In this document: piece by piece, positions 44,901 to 52,900 of the stretch | Layout of the letters: every line of letters begins with the position of its first letter | Numbering within the stretch: position 1 is the stretch's first letter | Origin: Polytrichum commune | Taxonomy: Eukaryota; Streptophyta; Polytrichopsida; Polytrichales; Polytrichaceae | Assembly: GCA_950295325.1 (NCBI GenBank) | Contig: OX485805.1 | Coordinates: forward strand, 21,811,501 to 21,875,500 | DNA length: 64,000 bases | Direction: 5' to 3' | Notes under the pieces: generated by a model | Told to the model about the DNA's origin: nothing | The model's input: only the letters and a program-made list of their open reading frames with translations | Database searches by the model: none | Translations under genes and position numbers: made by a program

Positions 44901-47447
44901 CGACACAAGACTGGAGCCCGCCGGAGGGTCTTCTTGTGTGGCGCGTGGATGCGGATGGAAAGACCATGTTACCGGATGGGGAGCCTAGGCCTTGCAAGCC
45001 AATAGCCATGAAGAATTTGGAGGATATTTTGAAAGGTATATCAGGCTTCATACAATATTGGGAGAGTTTGAAAATAGCGGATGTTGGCGGATCATGTTGG
45101 CATCGTTATGGGAGTTGGATACATTATTGGACACGTGTTCGTGCCGCCTTGGCAGACCTCCACCAAGATAGCCCTCATACTTTGAGGCATGGATTTTGGC
45201 CACAAACACGAGTCGATGTACAAGCTTCGGAGCCTAGTCTTTTGGGAAATGGAGAGGTTCGAGAGGAGTTTGATGTGGACGACCATTACGTGGGGCCTGC
45301 TAGTAGTCGTCCCCCACCATCTTTCCGCATTGCAGTGGATTGTCATGAAGGTTATATGCTCATTTTGCGTCCTGGAGACGAGACATATGCAAAGCCAGTG
45401 TGGGTGGCAAGAGCTTTGTCCAAACCCAATTTTGTAACTTCCAGCCCTCATTTTCGACAGATACAAGTGGAGTACTATCGACCGACAACACGGAATGAAG
45501 ATGTTGTTCGGCATTATACAGGCTGGGATACAAACCCTAACTTTCGGTGGAAGGTGGATTCTGAGCACGGTCCATCTTGGGTAGATACAGATTCCATATT
45601 CATAGCATGGAAACCACGGAAAAACCATAGTGGATCAGTGTCCATCCCTCAAAAGTACATAACTTTTGCAAAAGACAACCTTACTCGGATTGCACAAGAA
45701 GCAACCCACGTTGAATGAGAAGTTGGTAGGATTGTGTTAGCATGATTATAGTTTAATACGTAATTATAGCAATATAAATTACACATATGTGTGTTCTTCA
45801 AAATTGGGGCAGAGTTTGGGTAGAACTTACGAATACTATATTGTTTGGAGTTGGATGAATATCCATTTACTATATTTCAAAGAAAATTGAAGTTCATCTT
45901 ATTATTATGTTTGGGACTATATTGTCGAATGAAGAAATATGCATTTATTACATGCACTTTGTATGTTGCAATGTCTATATTCTATTGAGCATGCTAATAA
46001 TAGAAATCATTTTATATGTTTTTTGGGTGGAACTTGTTTGGAGTGCTCTAGCCAATGTGTTTTTGTTGATGAAGTTGGTGTCGAGTGCTCTACCATATGT
46101 GCTTATGTCCGCACATCATAGATTTGGGATATTAGAACATATAATATAATTGAGATTGTTGACAATATAGTTTCGGGCCTCTTCAAGTTCTTTGATCCAT
46201 ATATTAATTTGAGACTAGAGAAAGTCTCAATTTAACGAATATAGTGTTATTAATAATATTGAACGATAAATTATCCTAAATCCATACTTCTGTGGAATAG
46301 AGGCAGAGCAAATTACAAACATAAACATGCTTATATTTAATTTGAAAATATATTTTGTGTGTGGTAACAGGGAATAATATGCGAGAGAGAAAACTTAACG
46401 ACAGCAGGTAAAAAATCGATGTGCAGCAGACTGCAGATTCCCGACTACAGAGGCATTGCAGTCTGCTGTATAAAAAAACAGAGTATATTTACGAATTCTG
46501 AGGGCCCTGGAATACAGTCTGCAGACAGGTAATATTCTTTAAAGGCTGCTGCTGCCGCCTTGCACAGTCTGCAGGCAGTTTACAGGTAGTTTTATTATAT
46601 ACCAGCCTATTTGTGAAAAACAGATTGCAGCTTTGTGTCGAATTACAGAAAATAACCAATTCCAATGGCTAAAAAATGAATTTCAGTTGCAGGCAGGAGA
46701 TACACAAAAAAAATAAAATTGGTTTCAACAATTTTGCATACTATCACTATATTCGTTAATTAGATACTTTCTCTTCTTTGCAAGTAATATATGGACAACA
46801 CCAACATGGTGCAATGTTTGGGGTTGTCCTACCTAAACCATGTTGGCTTGCATTTCCTAAATGGGTTCTCGATATGAACACCCGCTTCAAATAACTCTTG
46901 ATCGACCACACTTATAATGAAAAGCACAAAAGAATAAAAAAAACAAGAAAAAAAATTCAAGAGGCACACCTTGCTTGAATGCGTTGAATGTGTTTTGCAT
47001 CTCCCCCCGAAGCGAAATGAGTTGAATGACCCAGTGGTCCTTCCAATGGTGAGCATGCTTCAAGAGCTCCACATCCTCTTTGGCATCGTCCAGTTCCACA
47101 ATTTCCGGTTTCCTTCGGGGGGCTCTTTTTTTCTTGATGGACTTGGAGTGATCAATGACTGGGTCATGGGGGCCTCGTTTTGGTGGTTCTTCAGTGAGAT
47201 CAATTGTGGCACTAGGAGTGCCTTGGGCGGGAGCATTGAAGCCATACCCTGGAATTGGAGGCATGTAGGAATGGGCATATACAAATGGCAATTGATTCCC
47301 CACCCCCGGAAAGCCATGAAAGAATGGTGCGGGAGCAATGGGAGGACGTGGCCCTGAATTTGGAGAGCATGGGATAGGGGGGATTCCACCCGTCACAACA
47401 CTCGCATTGCCACCACCCGCTTCCCGCAAATTACCTTGTGACTCCAT
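29912..47447 (-). CDS. Harbinger MYB/SANT-like DNA-binding protein split by a 16.7-kb intron
   Basis: Exon 1 is 47447-46970 (478 nt) and exon 2 is 30264-29912 (353 nt). Joining CAAG|GTGTGC to TGTGCAG|GTGTGG keeps the frame and gives 276 residues. The join completes a MYB/SANT (trihelix-like) domain: HWKDHWVIQLISLRGEM and FNAFKQ from exon 1 continue into GVDNWSRLHTKL, then CRKKWSSIYNDYKEDKA. The N-terminal half is Pro/Gly-rich. A nuclear localisation signal (KKKRAPRRK) lies before the MYB region. In PIF/Harbinger elements this second protein brings the transposase to the nucleus and the element ends. The intron (30265-46969) contains the whole inner 15.9-kb element, so correct expression would require splicing it out. 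The reading frame itself is undamaged. Confidence 0.82.
30915..31704 (-). CDS. Unknown Pro/Ser-rich coiled-coil protein, two visible exons
   Basis: Exons 31704-31351 and 31217-30915 join at GACAAG|GTGAAC and GTTGCAG|GTTGGT in phase 0. The first exon follows a good acceptor (CCATCAG), so a further 5' exon is likely; its start is not found. The first part has acidic and Pro/Ser-rich stretches (PPPKQIFRRSPSPSPLK). The end is a Lys/Glu/Ala-rich predicted coiled coil (residues of the type AKEKEAKEAKAKEKEAL). No family is recognised. It lies directly downstream of the FCP1-like gene on the same strand and could be the 3' part of that transcription unit, although no in-phase join was found. Confidence 0.45.
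31822..32586 (-). CDS. FCP1/NIF-like HAD-superfamily protein
   Basis: An open frame of about 254 codons encodes an FCP1-homology (NLI-interacting factor) fold. The motif I segment is FLVLDLNGVLV, where the usual DxDx(T/V) has Asn in place of the second Asp. This variant is also seen in a plant group of FCP1-like proteins and may lower phosphatase activity. Further family segments are YLRPWLRRFLQ, WWVIIWSFMK and the C-terminal NMLMVDDNASKNILNP. No ATG precedes motif I in frame: the frame opens at a GTG and extends to a TAG near 32680, so a 5' exon is probably missing from this model. Family members dephosphorylate RNA polymerase II tails or other proteins. Its presence as cargo in a transposon is unusual. 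The HAD fold is confident; activity is not. Confidence 0.68.
   Translation of the reverse strand: MEDSVLVPPILPSPPLPPKTRFLVLDLNGVLVQCVHCPRVPTVPFCKPEDANYDGPPAYIKSKLVYLRPWLRRFLQVALSKWWVIIWSFMKSENTHAVVEFIFKGLQPPCLVLGQDSCKTLYTSDGRVVKKPNNPAVNQFLKVLKPIVWDQRPNMVGCPYDVRPTRDNMLMVDDNASKNILNPTSNFIVCPTWTVEKVRDRFLLDLLKYLQTLVGSGLPVPRFLSCNPIGERYMDPKDYMYRELYAHAKYNKLI
33080..33101. repeat. 22-bp palindrome, perfect copy in intron
   Basis: Arms GTTTGGGTCG and CGACCCAAAC around AT make a fully symmetrical 22-mer. It lies about 20 nt inside the intron that follows the 33123 donor of the ParB-methyltransferase-like gene. Two weaker copies, with TCA in place of TCG, lie in the coding exon at 33402-33423 and 33471-33492 and are translated there as FGSxDPN. 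Confidence 0.9.
33618..34342. mobile_element. hAT-type MITE (725 bp) inserted in an exon
   Basis: Both ends are CAGGGTTGTCTAT inverted repeats, and the 8-bp duplication TGGACCGG flanks them (33610-33617, 34343-34350); both features are diagnostic of hAT elements. Subterminal GTCGTGACGG / CCGTCACGAC repeats give extra hairpins. The centre holds a CCCCGTCCGCC-type minisatellite. It has no coding capacity. Removing it with one duplication copy restores the host reading frame (PYAPV then QQVDDPSIW). Confidence 0.92.
35437..35494. repeat. Two 22-bp palindromes in intron 2 of the ParB-methyltransferase-like gene
   Basis: Copies at 35437-35458 and 35473-35494, both with CT at the centre, lie inside the intron 35523-35341. 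The second begins about 29 nt from the donor. Confidence 0.9.
36948..37047. repeat. Three 22-bp palindromes in intron 1 of the ParB-methyltransferase-like gene
   Basis: Copies at 36948-36969, 36987-37008 and 37026-37047 are spaced 39 bp apart and joined by ATGAAACAAAACAAG. The last starts 9 nt from the GTGAGT donor. Confidence 0.9.
38411..38432. repeat. 22-bp palindrome next to the ATG-exon acceptor
   Basis: One copy with a single arm mismatch (GTTTCGGTCG) lies about 25 nt upstream, in gene sense, of the acceptor that precedes the ATG at 38385. Confidence 0.85.
38641..39152. repeat. 16-copy array of a 32-bp palindrome-bearing unit
   Basis: Sixteen units of exactly 32 bp, each a 22-bp palindrome plus a 10-bp linker. 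The linkers are CAGCTGTTGT, CAACTTTTGT or CAGCTTTTGK. In the first nine units the CAACTTTTGT linker recurs every third unit, giving a 96-bp higher-order period. The palindromes vary only at the centre and a few arm bases. The array probably lies in the 5' intron of the ParB-methyltransferase-like gene. Because the period is not a multiple of three, long open frames exist on both strands; they are not genes. Confidence 0.95.
39153..40200 (-). other. Probable 5' intron and leader of the ParB-methyltransferase-like gene
   Basis: The stretch 39560-39890 is a low-complexity repeat of AACCCTCAACACTCTGAATC / CACACTCTAAACTC type. 39950-40130 is pyrimidine-rich on the minus strand and looks like a plant 5' UTR. 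No protein-coding exon is seen. The transcription start near 40.1 kb is inferred from composition and from the divergent gene layout. Confidence 0.35.
40974..41001 (+). repeat. Interstitial telomeric repeat, four AGGGTTT units
   Basis: Four perfect Arabidopsis-type telomere heptamers stand in the intergenic space between the two divergent cargo genes, directly abutting the 470-bp tandem duplication. In plants such short telo boxes also occur in promoters. Confidence 0.9.
41001..41940 (+). repeat. Tandem duplication, 470 bp x 2
   Basis: Anchors such as ATTGGGACTT-TTGCACCACA and CATAAATGATTGGCAC repeat at 41021 and 41491. Copies run about 41001-41470 and 41471-41940 at roughly 80-85% identity by eye. 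They are non-coding. Confidence 0.8.
42636..42642 (+). promoter_or_regulatory. TATA box of the DUF7869-like gene
   Basis: TATAAAG sits in a locally GC-richer stretch, followed by a pyrimidine-rich leader and a plausible donor (CTACAAG|GTTAGA, 42731/42732). This would give a non-coding exon 1 spliced to the coding exon that begins near 43255. It is inferred from layout only. Confidence 0.4.
42858..43253 (+). repeat. Five-copy 79-bp array carrying palindromes and splice-acceptor-like ends
   Basis: Palindromes start at 42858, 42938, 43017, 43095 and 43175, spaced 78-80 bp. Each unit continues with CCACA-TGGG-AGGTACT, then GGGTTGACTC and GAGCCCATCC, and most end in (C)TACATAG|TTTG. The unit end at 43254 is the apparent acceptor of the DUF7869-like coding exon, so the array seems to be amplified 3' splice-site DNA. 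Confidence 0.85.
43255..45718 (+). pseudogene. DUF7869-like protein, candidate transposase, with one frameshift
   Basis: Two coding exons, about 43255-44097 and 44232-45718, join at TTACAG|GTGAAG and TTGCAG|GAATG in frame (VTG then MIAHGHG). The product would be about 770 residues. The core contains VIHDKMDHAK, then VQLDNCAKDNKSRYVF, then FLLVGHTHDDIDASFGRWS, the ordered Asp-rich motifs of the DUF7869 family found in many TE-like proteins of plants, oomycetes and animals. The pattern suggests an RNase H-like nuclease, though this is inference. A Cys pair (CSNCEKLK) could bind metal. The C-terminal half has a chromo/BAH-like look (PVWVARALSKPNF...QVEYYRPTTR) without a firm match. The N-terminal part (REEMWLGDFRLRSTKK) is one base out of frame because of an eight-A run at 43345-43352. 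Confidence 0.65.
45719..46969. other. Right end of the inner element and remaining MYB intron
   Basis: 45719-46248 is the 3' flank of the DUF7869-like gene and ends in the inner-element inverted repeat. 46253-46969 is leftover MYB intron with repeated CAGTCTGCAG-type words at 46420-46580. No gene is seen. Confidence 0.45.
46745..46773 (+). repeat. Third, decayed copy of the inner-element terminus
   Basis: CACTATATTCGTTAATTAGA followed by TACTTTCTC resembles the right terminus (46225-46248 and its inner neighbour CTTTCTC) in opposite orientation. No partner end is seen before the MYB donor, so it is an orphan terminus. Confidence 0.6.
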
Positions 47448-48272
47448 GGAACCCTAAACCCAAGTTACAAGAAAATGAAAAGTTGATCAAAAGAGAAGCA
47501 AAACTTTTTAAAAAAAAAAAAAAAAATTAAAACCAAAAAAAAGAGGAAAACACAAACATGGTGATAGGTTTGAAAGCTCACCTTGGGAGGGCGGCAGAGG
47601 GTCATTAAAATCGTTGTAGAAGAGCTCACACTGTGAAGGCCGGAGCTGATTGCACAGACAAAGCCTACTCTGTTTCCCGCAGCAGCTGGTTTCTCAGAGC
47701 TTCCTTCCTCTGCGAGGTCCTCCCCGGGTGTCGAAGATGACCGGGACCTGTCCACGTGGCGGTGCAAGTAGGGGGACCAGTAGGGCACCGGCGCCGGGGG
47801 GGGTCAGAGAGCCAGGCACCCTCCCCTGGCACTTGACCTTCACCCAACGGCCCTGCCAGGTAACCCTCCCGCCGTTTTTCCTGCCCCTTGTGGGGCACTG
47901 GCACCCCTGCCGCAGCCAATTAGGTTGCACGGTTTGCTTTGCCTGCCCCTAGTGGGGTTTCGGCCTAAAACCGCTTTTAGACTAAAACTACTTCTAACTA
48001 ATGTCAAGTGGGAATGCCCCATTAGGATGATTATCATATTTTGAGATGCATGTAGTCTGATATCTTTAAAACACATGTTTTTGGGCGTTCTTGAAGCCAC
48101 ACCTAACCGCAAACCACTCAAATATAGGTCTCCGATTAAGAGAAGTAACCGATTTAGGCACATCGATTTAGACCGATTTGAGCTCCTTTCTTTTGTGCAG
48201 TTCTGTCGAGTGTAGGTAGGTGACCTTTGACGCAAACCCGGCCCAACTCAACTTTGCTTCATCCGCTCTCGG

Positions 48273-48328
48273 ATGGAGGAGTCGCACAATAATACCGAGA
48301 TTGCTGCTCGCTCCGAATCGAATTGTTG
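48273..48328 (+). other. Possible first coding exon, gene unknown
   Basis: ATG at 48273 opens an 18-codon segment (MEESHNNTEIAARSESNC) ending at a strong donor (TTG|GTAAGC). It is followed by a T-rich repeat zone instead of recognisable downstream exons. It could be the 5' end of a gene broken by repeat growth, or chance. Confidence 0.22.
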
Positions 48329-48379
48329 GTAAGCTTAGCGGATTGCTCTCGCAAGCTTCAGGACGACAAGCTTCAGGTT

Positions 48380-49290
48380 AATATCCTCTTTTTTCTCCCG
48401 CTATCTTGTCTCTGTTTTTTTCTGGGCTTGAGTTGTACAGTGCAATTTGTTTGTGAAGAGCTGGGTGGTGAATAGAGCCTTTACCAATTTGGTGTCTTCT
48501 GGCAAAGAGCGCACCGGTTTCAGGTGTGTTTTTGGGTGAATGTTCTTTCGTTTTCTCTCGTTATCTTGTCCTTGTTTTTCTTTTTGATGCTGAATGGAGC
48601 CTTTCTTGCGTATTCGTAGTCAAGTATTATGTATTTTCTTAATTTAGGGTTTTGAGGAGTGTGTATATACCATCCGGCAAAGAGTGCGCCATAAGACATT
48701 TGCTTCAGGTGTGTTTTTGGGTCAATGTTTTGTCGTTGTCTCTTGCTATCTTGTCTTTGTTTGTTTTTGGGTGAGTGGAGCTTTTCTTGCTTATTCTTGA
48801 TCAAGCACTTTATTTTTGCCAAATTTAGGTTTTTGGGGAGTGTGTATATATCAATCTGGTGTCGTGTGGCTAATAGTATCCCATAAGACATCGGGTTGAG
48901 GTGTGTTTTTGGGTCAATGTTCTTATGTTTTCCTCTGGCTATCTTGTCTTTTTTTTTTTTTTTTTGGTGCAGAGTGCAATCAGTATGTGAAGAATTGGGT
49001 GGTCAATGGAGCCTTTCTTGCGTGTTTGTGGTCAAGCACTATATGTTTGCAAAATTTAGGGTTTTAAGGAGTGTATATACAAATCTGATGTCATCCGGCA
49101 AAGAGTACACTATGCGACATCAGATTCTGGTGTGTGTTTTCGGGGTTAATGTTCTTTCGTTTTCGTCTGGCAATCTTCTCCATGTTTTGTTTTTGTGCTT
49201 GACTTGGAGAGTGCAATCAGTGTGAAGGCCGGGTGGTGAATGGAGCCTTTCTTGCGTAATCTTTTGTGTCTCTCTGGTAGTTCTGAAAAC
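48380..49290 (+). repeat. Tandem repeat, about 190-bp unit, four to five copies
   Basis: The phrase AGGTGTGTTTTTGGGT-AATGTT recurs near 48519, 48706, 48898 and 49129. Each unit also has GGAGCCTTTCTTGCGT, AATTTAGGGTTTT and CGGCAAAGAGTGCGCC. The GGCAAAGAG...CAG|GTGTG part resembles an exon end with a donor. Confidence 0.7.
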
Positions 49291-49902
49291 TCGTTCTTTA
49301 AATGTTGGTGTTTGATGTTAAGAAAGCTCATTCTTGAAAATTAAATACCTCGGAAATTGGAGCCCTTTCTGTCACCACTCCATCACATCCATCACTTTTG
49401 CCTTGAAAGAAGAGAGGGTAACATACTCGTACATTACTTGTTAGGGTTACACATATTTTGAAATTCATGTCATATATTTGTCCTTCAGCAGCGTTCAGCT
49501 ACTTGTACATATGATGATAACCAAACTTGCTATTATCTCATTTTGCCCAATTTGCTTGTAGAAACGCCTATATGCCGACTACCGATTACAGGCCGACCCT
49601 ACTTTTTTTAGGTGTTTCTCTACCTGAATAGGTTTTCATAAATGTATTGATAAGAATTTATTGACCTTCAAGAATTACTTACATATGTCTCTGACAATCA
49701 ATATTATCTACAACAAATCTGAAGAGAAGATTTTCTATGACAATTCTGAGGAGGGGCGAATTTTAAACTTTCACTTCAGGTTTAGGGCCTCGTGTAATAA
49801 CTGGTCATGTAAATTTAAATTGATGCCGATTTCAACGTGAAATGACCAGTTTTTACACGAGGCCATTTGACTTCATGCCAGCTTTTCAACTTGAAATGTA
49901 TG

Positions 49903-52900
49903 CTAATGTATAGTGATATTTGCTGCAGGTGTTGCTGTCTCTTGCGCCTTTGTGTTGCAGCGACTTTGCCTGTGACTGCTGAACTCATCTGCACTTTCGT
50001 AGTTTTTCCGCCTCCTCTTCAATCTGAAACAGCTCTTACTCGGGAAGCACGAAATCTCTAGAATTGGTTTCTTCGTAACTGGAATGCATTTAACCAATGC
50101 CGCCAGGGGTAAGGCCACGAAGCCGATGGCGATGCACAAACCCCACCACTTCAAAGGAAGCTTGGTCGTGTCTGCGAACTGGTTGAGGAAAGTAACAATG
50201 ATAACCTGGAAGAAGACAGTCGCGCCGATGATGCCCATGAATAGGTAATTCTTATGGATGCCTTCGAATACGTTCAATTCTTGTGGTCGACGGGCGTTCA
50301 CTTCGTTGAAAAGCTGGCAAAATACAAATGCATTGAAGATGATTGTGTTTCTCATCAGGTCTTGGTCCGCGCGTGTCCCTTGGAGACCCAGCAGACCGAT
50401 TCCCGCATATGTCAGTGTGAGGAGAACCACGATCTGGTACACGGCTTGCCCAAAAATGTTCCTCCACATAATGTTGGTGATGAGTGGTTCCGTGCGCCCG
50501 ACGGGCGCCCTCTCCATAAGGTCGTCTGTCGGAGCTTCTGTTGCAAGGGCCAGGGCACCCAGTGTGTCCATGATCAAGTTCACCCACAACAATTGCACTG
50601 CCGTCAAAGGCACTTGTCCGGAGCTCACGGCTGCCACAAAGTTGATCGTCAGAGCAACCACGTTCACTGTCAACTGGAACTGGATGAATTTCTGAATGTT
50701 GGCGTACACAGATCGACCCCAGCGCACCACCTTCACCACGGAAGTGAAATTATCGTCCAATATGATGATGTCGGAGCTCTCCTTGGCAACCTCTGTTCCA
50801 GCGATGCCCATGGACAACCCAATGTCGGCTTCCTTGAGCGCAGGTGCGTCGTTTGTTCCATCTCCGGTCACGGCCACCACATCGCCTCTCCTCTCCTTCA
50901 AGGCTTTCACGAGTTTGAGTTTGTCCAGCGGTGACGACCTCGCCATCACCTCCAGATTGTCCAAGTCCTTGTCGAGTCTGGCATCATCCCAGGTGCGGAA
51001 ATCTCTTCCCTCCACCACCAGCCCCCCTTCTGTAAGGATCCCGCACTCGGCAGCTATGGCTTTGGCGGTGAAGATGTTATCTCCAGTAACCATGCGAACT
51101 TTCACGCCTGCTCTCTGGCACTTCTCCACGGCTTCACGAACACCCGGCCTGCAGGGATCCTTGATTCCCGCTACGGCCATCAACGTCAGTTCTGAGTCGG
51201 GCACTTTCCATTCGGAACGAGCCTCTTCGCCGGAGGGAATAGCAGCTCCGTCAATGGATCGATATGCAAATGCAATGCAACGCAAGGTCTGAGCTGCCAT
51301 TCCTTCGATCACGGTCTTCAACTCCTCGCGCTTCCCTTCTGTCATGGGTCGCCGTTCTCCGGTTGAGTCTATCCACCATGTGCAAAGCTCCAAAATGATC
51401 TCCGCCGCTCCCTTCCAGTGCAATTCGACATCACCTTCAACAGTTTTGTACACTACTCCAGCTCGCTTCTTCTCGGAATTGAAGGTCTCCACATGGAGAA
51501 TCTCATTTTCGTGTCTGAGTTGCTTGAAGTTCATCCCAAGCTTGATTCCCCAAGAGAGGACAGCTGCTTCTGTGGGGCTACCGGTCACGACTGGCTCTGC
51601 ATCAGCCTTGGGTGGCGACACAGTGCCATTACTGTTAAGGCATATAGATTGTGCAAGTTTTTGCAGCAAAGTCGGCGGCAAAGTATTTAGGAGTACCGCA
51701 TTATCCTCATCTCTCATCTCCCCTCCCAACCAAGCTTTAATTACCGTCATTTTGTTCGTCGTCAGCGTCCCGGTCTTGTCACTGCATATCGTGGTTGCGG
51801 ATCCCATGGTCTCACACGCCGCGAGTTTGCGAACAAGCGATTTGTCAGCCATCATTTTACGCATCGAGTAAGCCAATGTGAGCGTCACTGCCAGGGGTAA
51901 ACCTTCTGGCACAGCGACCACCACAATTGTAACTGCGATGGAGAAGATGTGGACCAATTCCTTGATCACTTTCATGGCTGTCTTGTTGCTCGCACTAGCA
52001 TTCTTGAATGTGATTGCAAAATATCGAATTATCAGAATGATGAGAACAACCACAGCAACCAGTAGTCCGGCTTTTCCAATCAATGTGGCGGCACCATTTA
52101 GCCTCACCTGGAGAGGAGTTTCATCTCCATTGTCTTCGCTGATGGACGCCATTACCTGCCCCCACTCTGTGTTCAGACCCACTCCAGTGACCAACATTGC
52201 CCCCTGACCATCTTGCACTTTACATCCAGACAATAGAAATGGTTTGGATTTGTCCTTCTTCACAGGTAAACTCTCACCAGTCATGGTAGATTCATCAATA
52301 GACAGTGAATGTCCCTCCACCAGTATTCCATCTGCTGGCACTTGACCTCCAATCGACAATGGAACAATGTCGCCCACCACAAGATCGAAGATGGACACCA
52401 TCTGCCTCTGACCCGCTCTCAAGACCAACAATTGAATGTTCTCCTTCTCTTTATTCAGATTGCGGAAATTCAAACCTTGCTTGTAATCGCTCATTGATGT
52501 CACGGCTATCACCATAACCACGGCGACACCAATGCTGGTGCCCTCATACCATCCCTTCTGCACTCCTTCAGTCCACATCCCAGTTGCCAGAGAAATCACC
52601 GCGCAAACCATAAGAATGATAAGCGTGGTGTCCTTACAAGCATCCCACACGAAGGACCAGAATCCTTGGGTGGTCTTCTTTGGATAGGTGTTGGCACCAT
52701 AGGAATCTCGTCTTTTCTGCATCTGCTCCTCGTTCTCATCGAGACCATTCTCCAGATCTGTTTGAAGTGAATTGGCTAATCCCTCCACCCCACCCAACTT
52801 CTGCAAGTCTTCTAATCTCCGATCCTGAAGCAACTGAACTAAGATGCTTGAGTCGACGACGATTGCATCAGTCGGCGTCACTTTTCTGAATCGAAAGCGC

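Larger units (their letters stand above)
30369..46248. mobile_element. 15.9-kb inner element with 24-bp TIRs, novel type
   Basis: Perfect 24-bp inverted repeats beginning AACACTATATTCGTTAAA occur at 30369-30392 and, reversed, at 46225-46248. ATTA flanks both (30365-30368, 46249-46252), a putative 4-bp target duplication. The segment lies wholly within the MYB-like intron. It encodes, from left: a coiled-coil gene, an FCP1-like gene and a ParB/methyltransferase-like gene (all -), then a DUF7869-like gene (+) that may be the transposase. About 30 copies of a 22-bp palindrome occur only within it, apart from one related hairpin at 13.8 kb. The CACTA-like start recalls the CACTA superfamily, but no TPase of that family is seen and CACTA duplications are usually 3 bp. 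I know no described family with this gene set. Confidence 0.68.
28026..47965. mobile_element. 19.9-kb composite PIF/Harbinger transposon
   Basis: The termini are perfect 23-bp inverted repeats beginning GGCCGAAACCCCACTAGGGG (28026-28048 and, reversed, 47943-47965). The 3-bp duplication TAA flanks them (28023-28025, 47966-47968), the canonical PIF/Harbinger target. The two genes typical of the superfamily lie just inside: a DDE transposase (+) at the left and a MYB/SANT-like gene (-) whose two exons sit at opposite ends. Harbinger elements are normally a few kilobases. The extra length is a 15.9-kb element (30369-46248) lodged in the MYB intron. Without it the shell is about 4.1 kb. The transposase has two stop codons, so this copy is probably not autonomous. 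Confidence 0.9.
47969..49902. other. Flank between the composite transposon and Ca2+-ATPase 2
   Basis: Contains a possible first exon at 48273-48328, the tandem repeat at 48380-49290, and AT-rich 3' flank of the ATPase. Near 49790-49860 an imperfect inverted repeat (CCTCGTGTAATAACTGGTCAT with ATGACCAGTTTTTACACGAGG) could form a hairpin just before the ATPase 3' UTR. Confidence 0.45.

Noticed and set aside
30369..46248. Integrated giant virus or virophage fragment
   Set aside because: The ParB-methylase and FCP1-like mix made me consider it, but there are no capsid, packaging ATPase or polymerase genes, the genes have spliceosomal introns, and the termini are transposon-like.
30369..46248. 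Ordinary CACTA (En/Spm) element
   Set aside because: The terminus contains CACTATA, but there are two extra bases outside it, the duplication looks like 4 bp, and no CACTA TPase (Transposase_21) is encoded.
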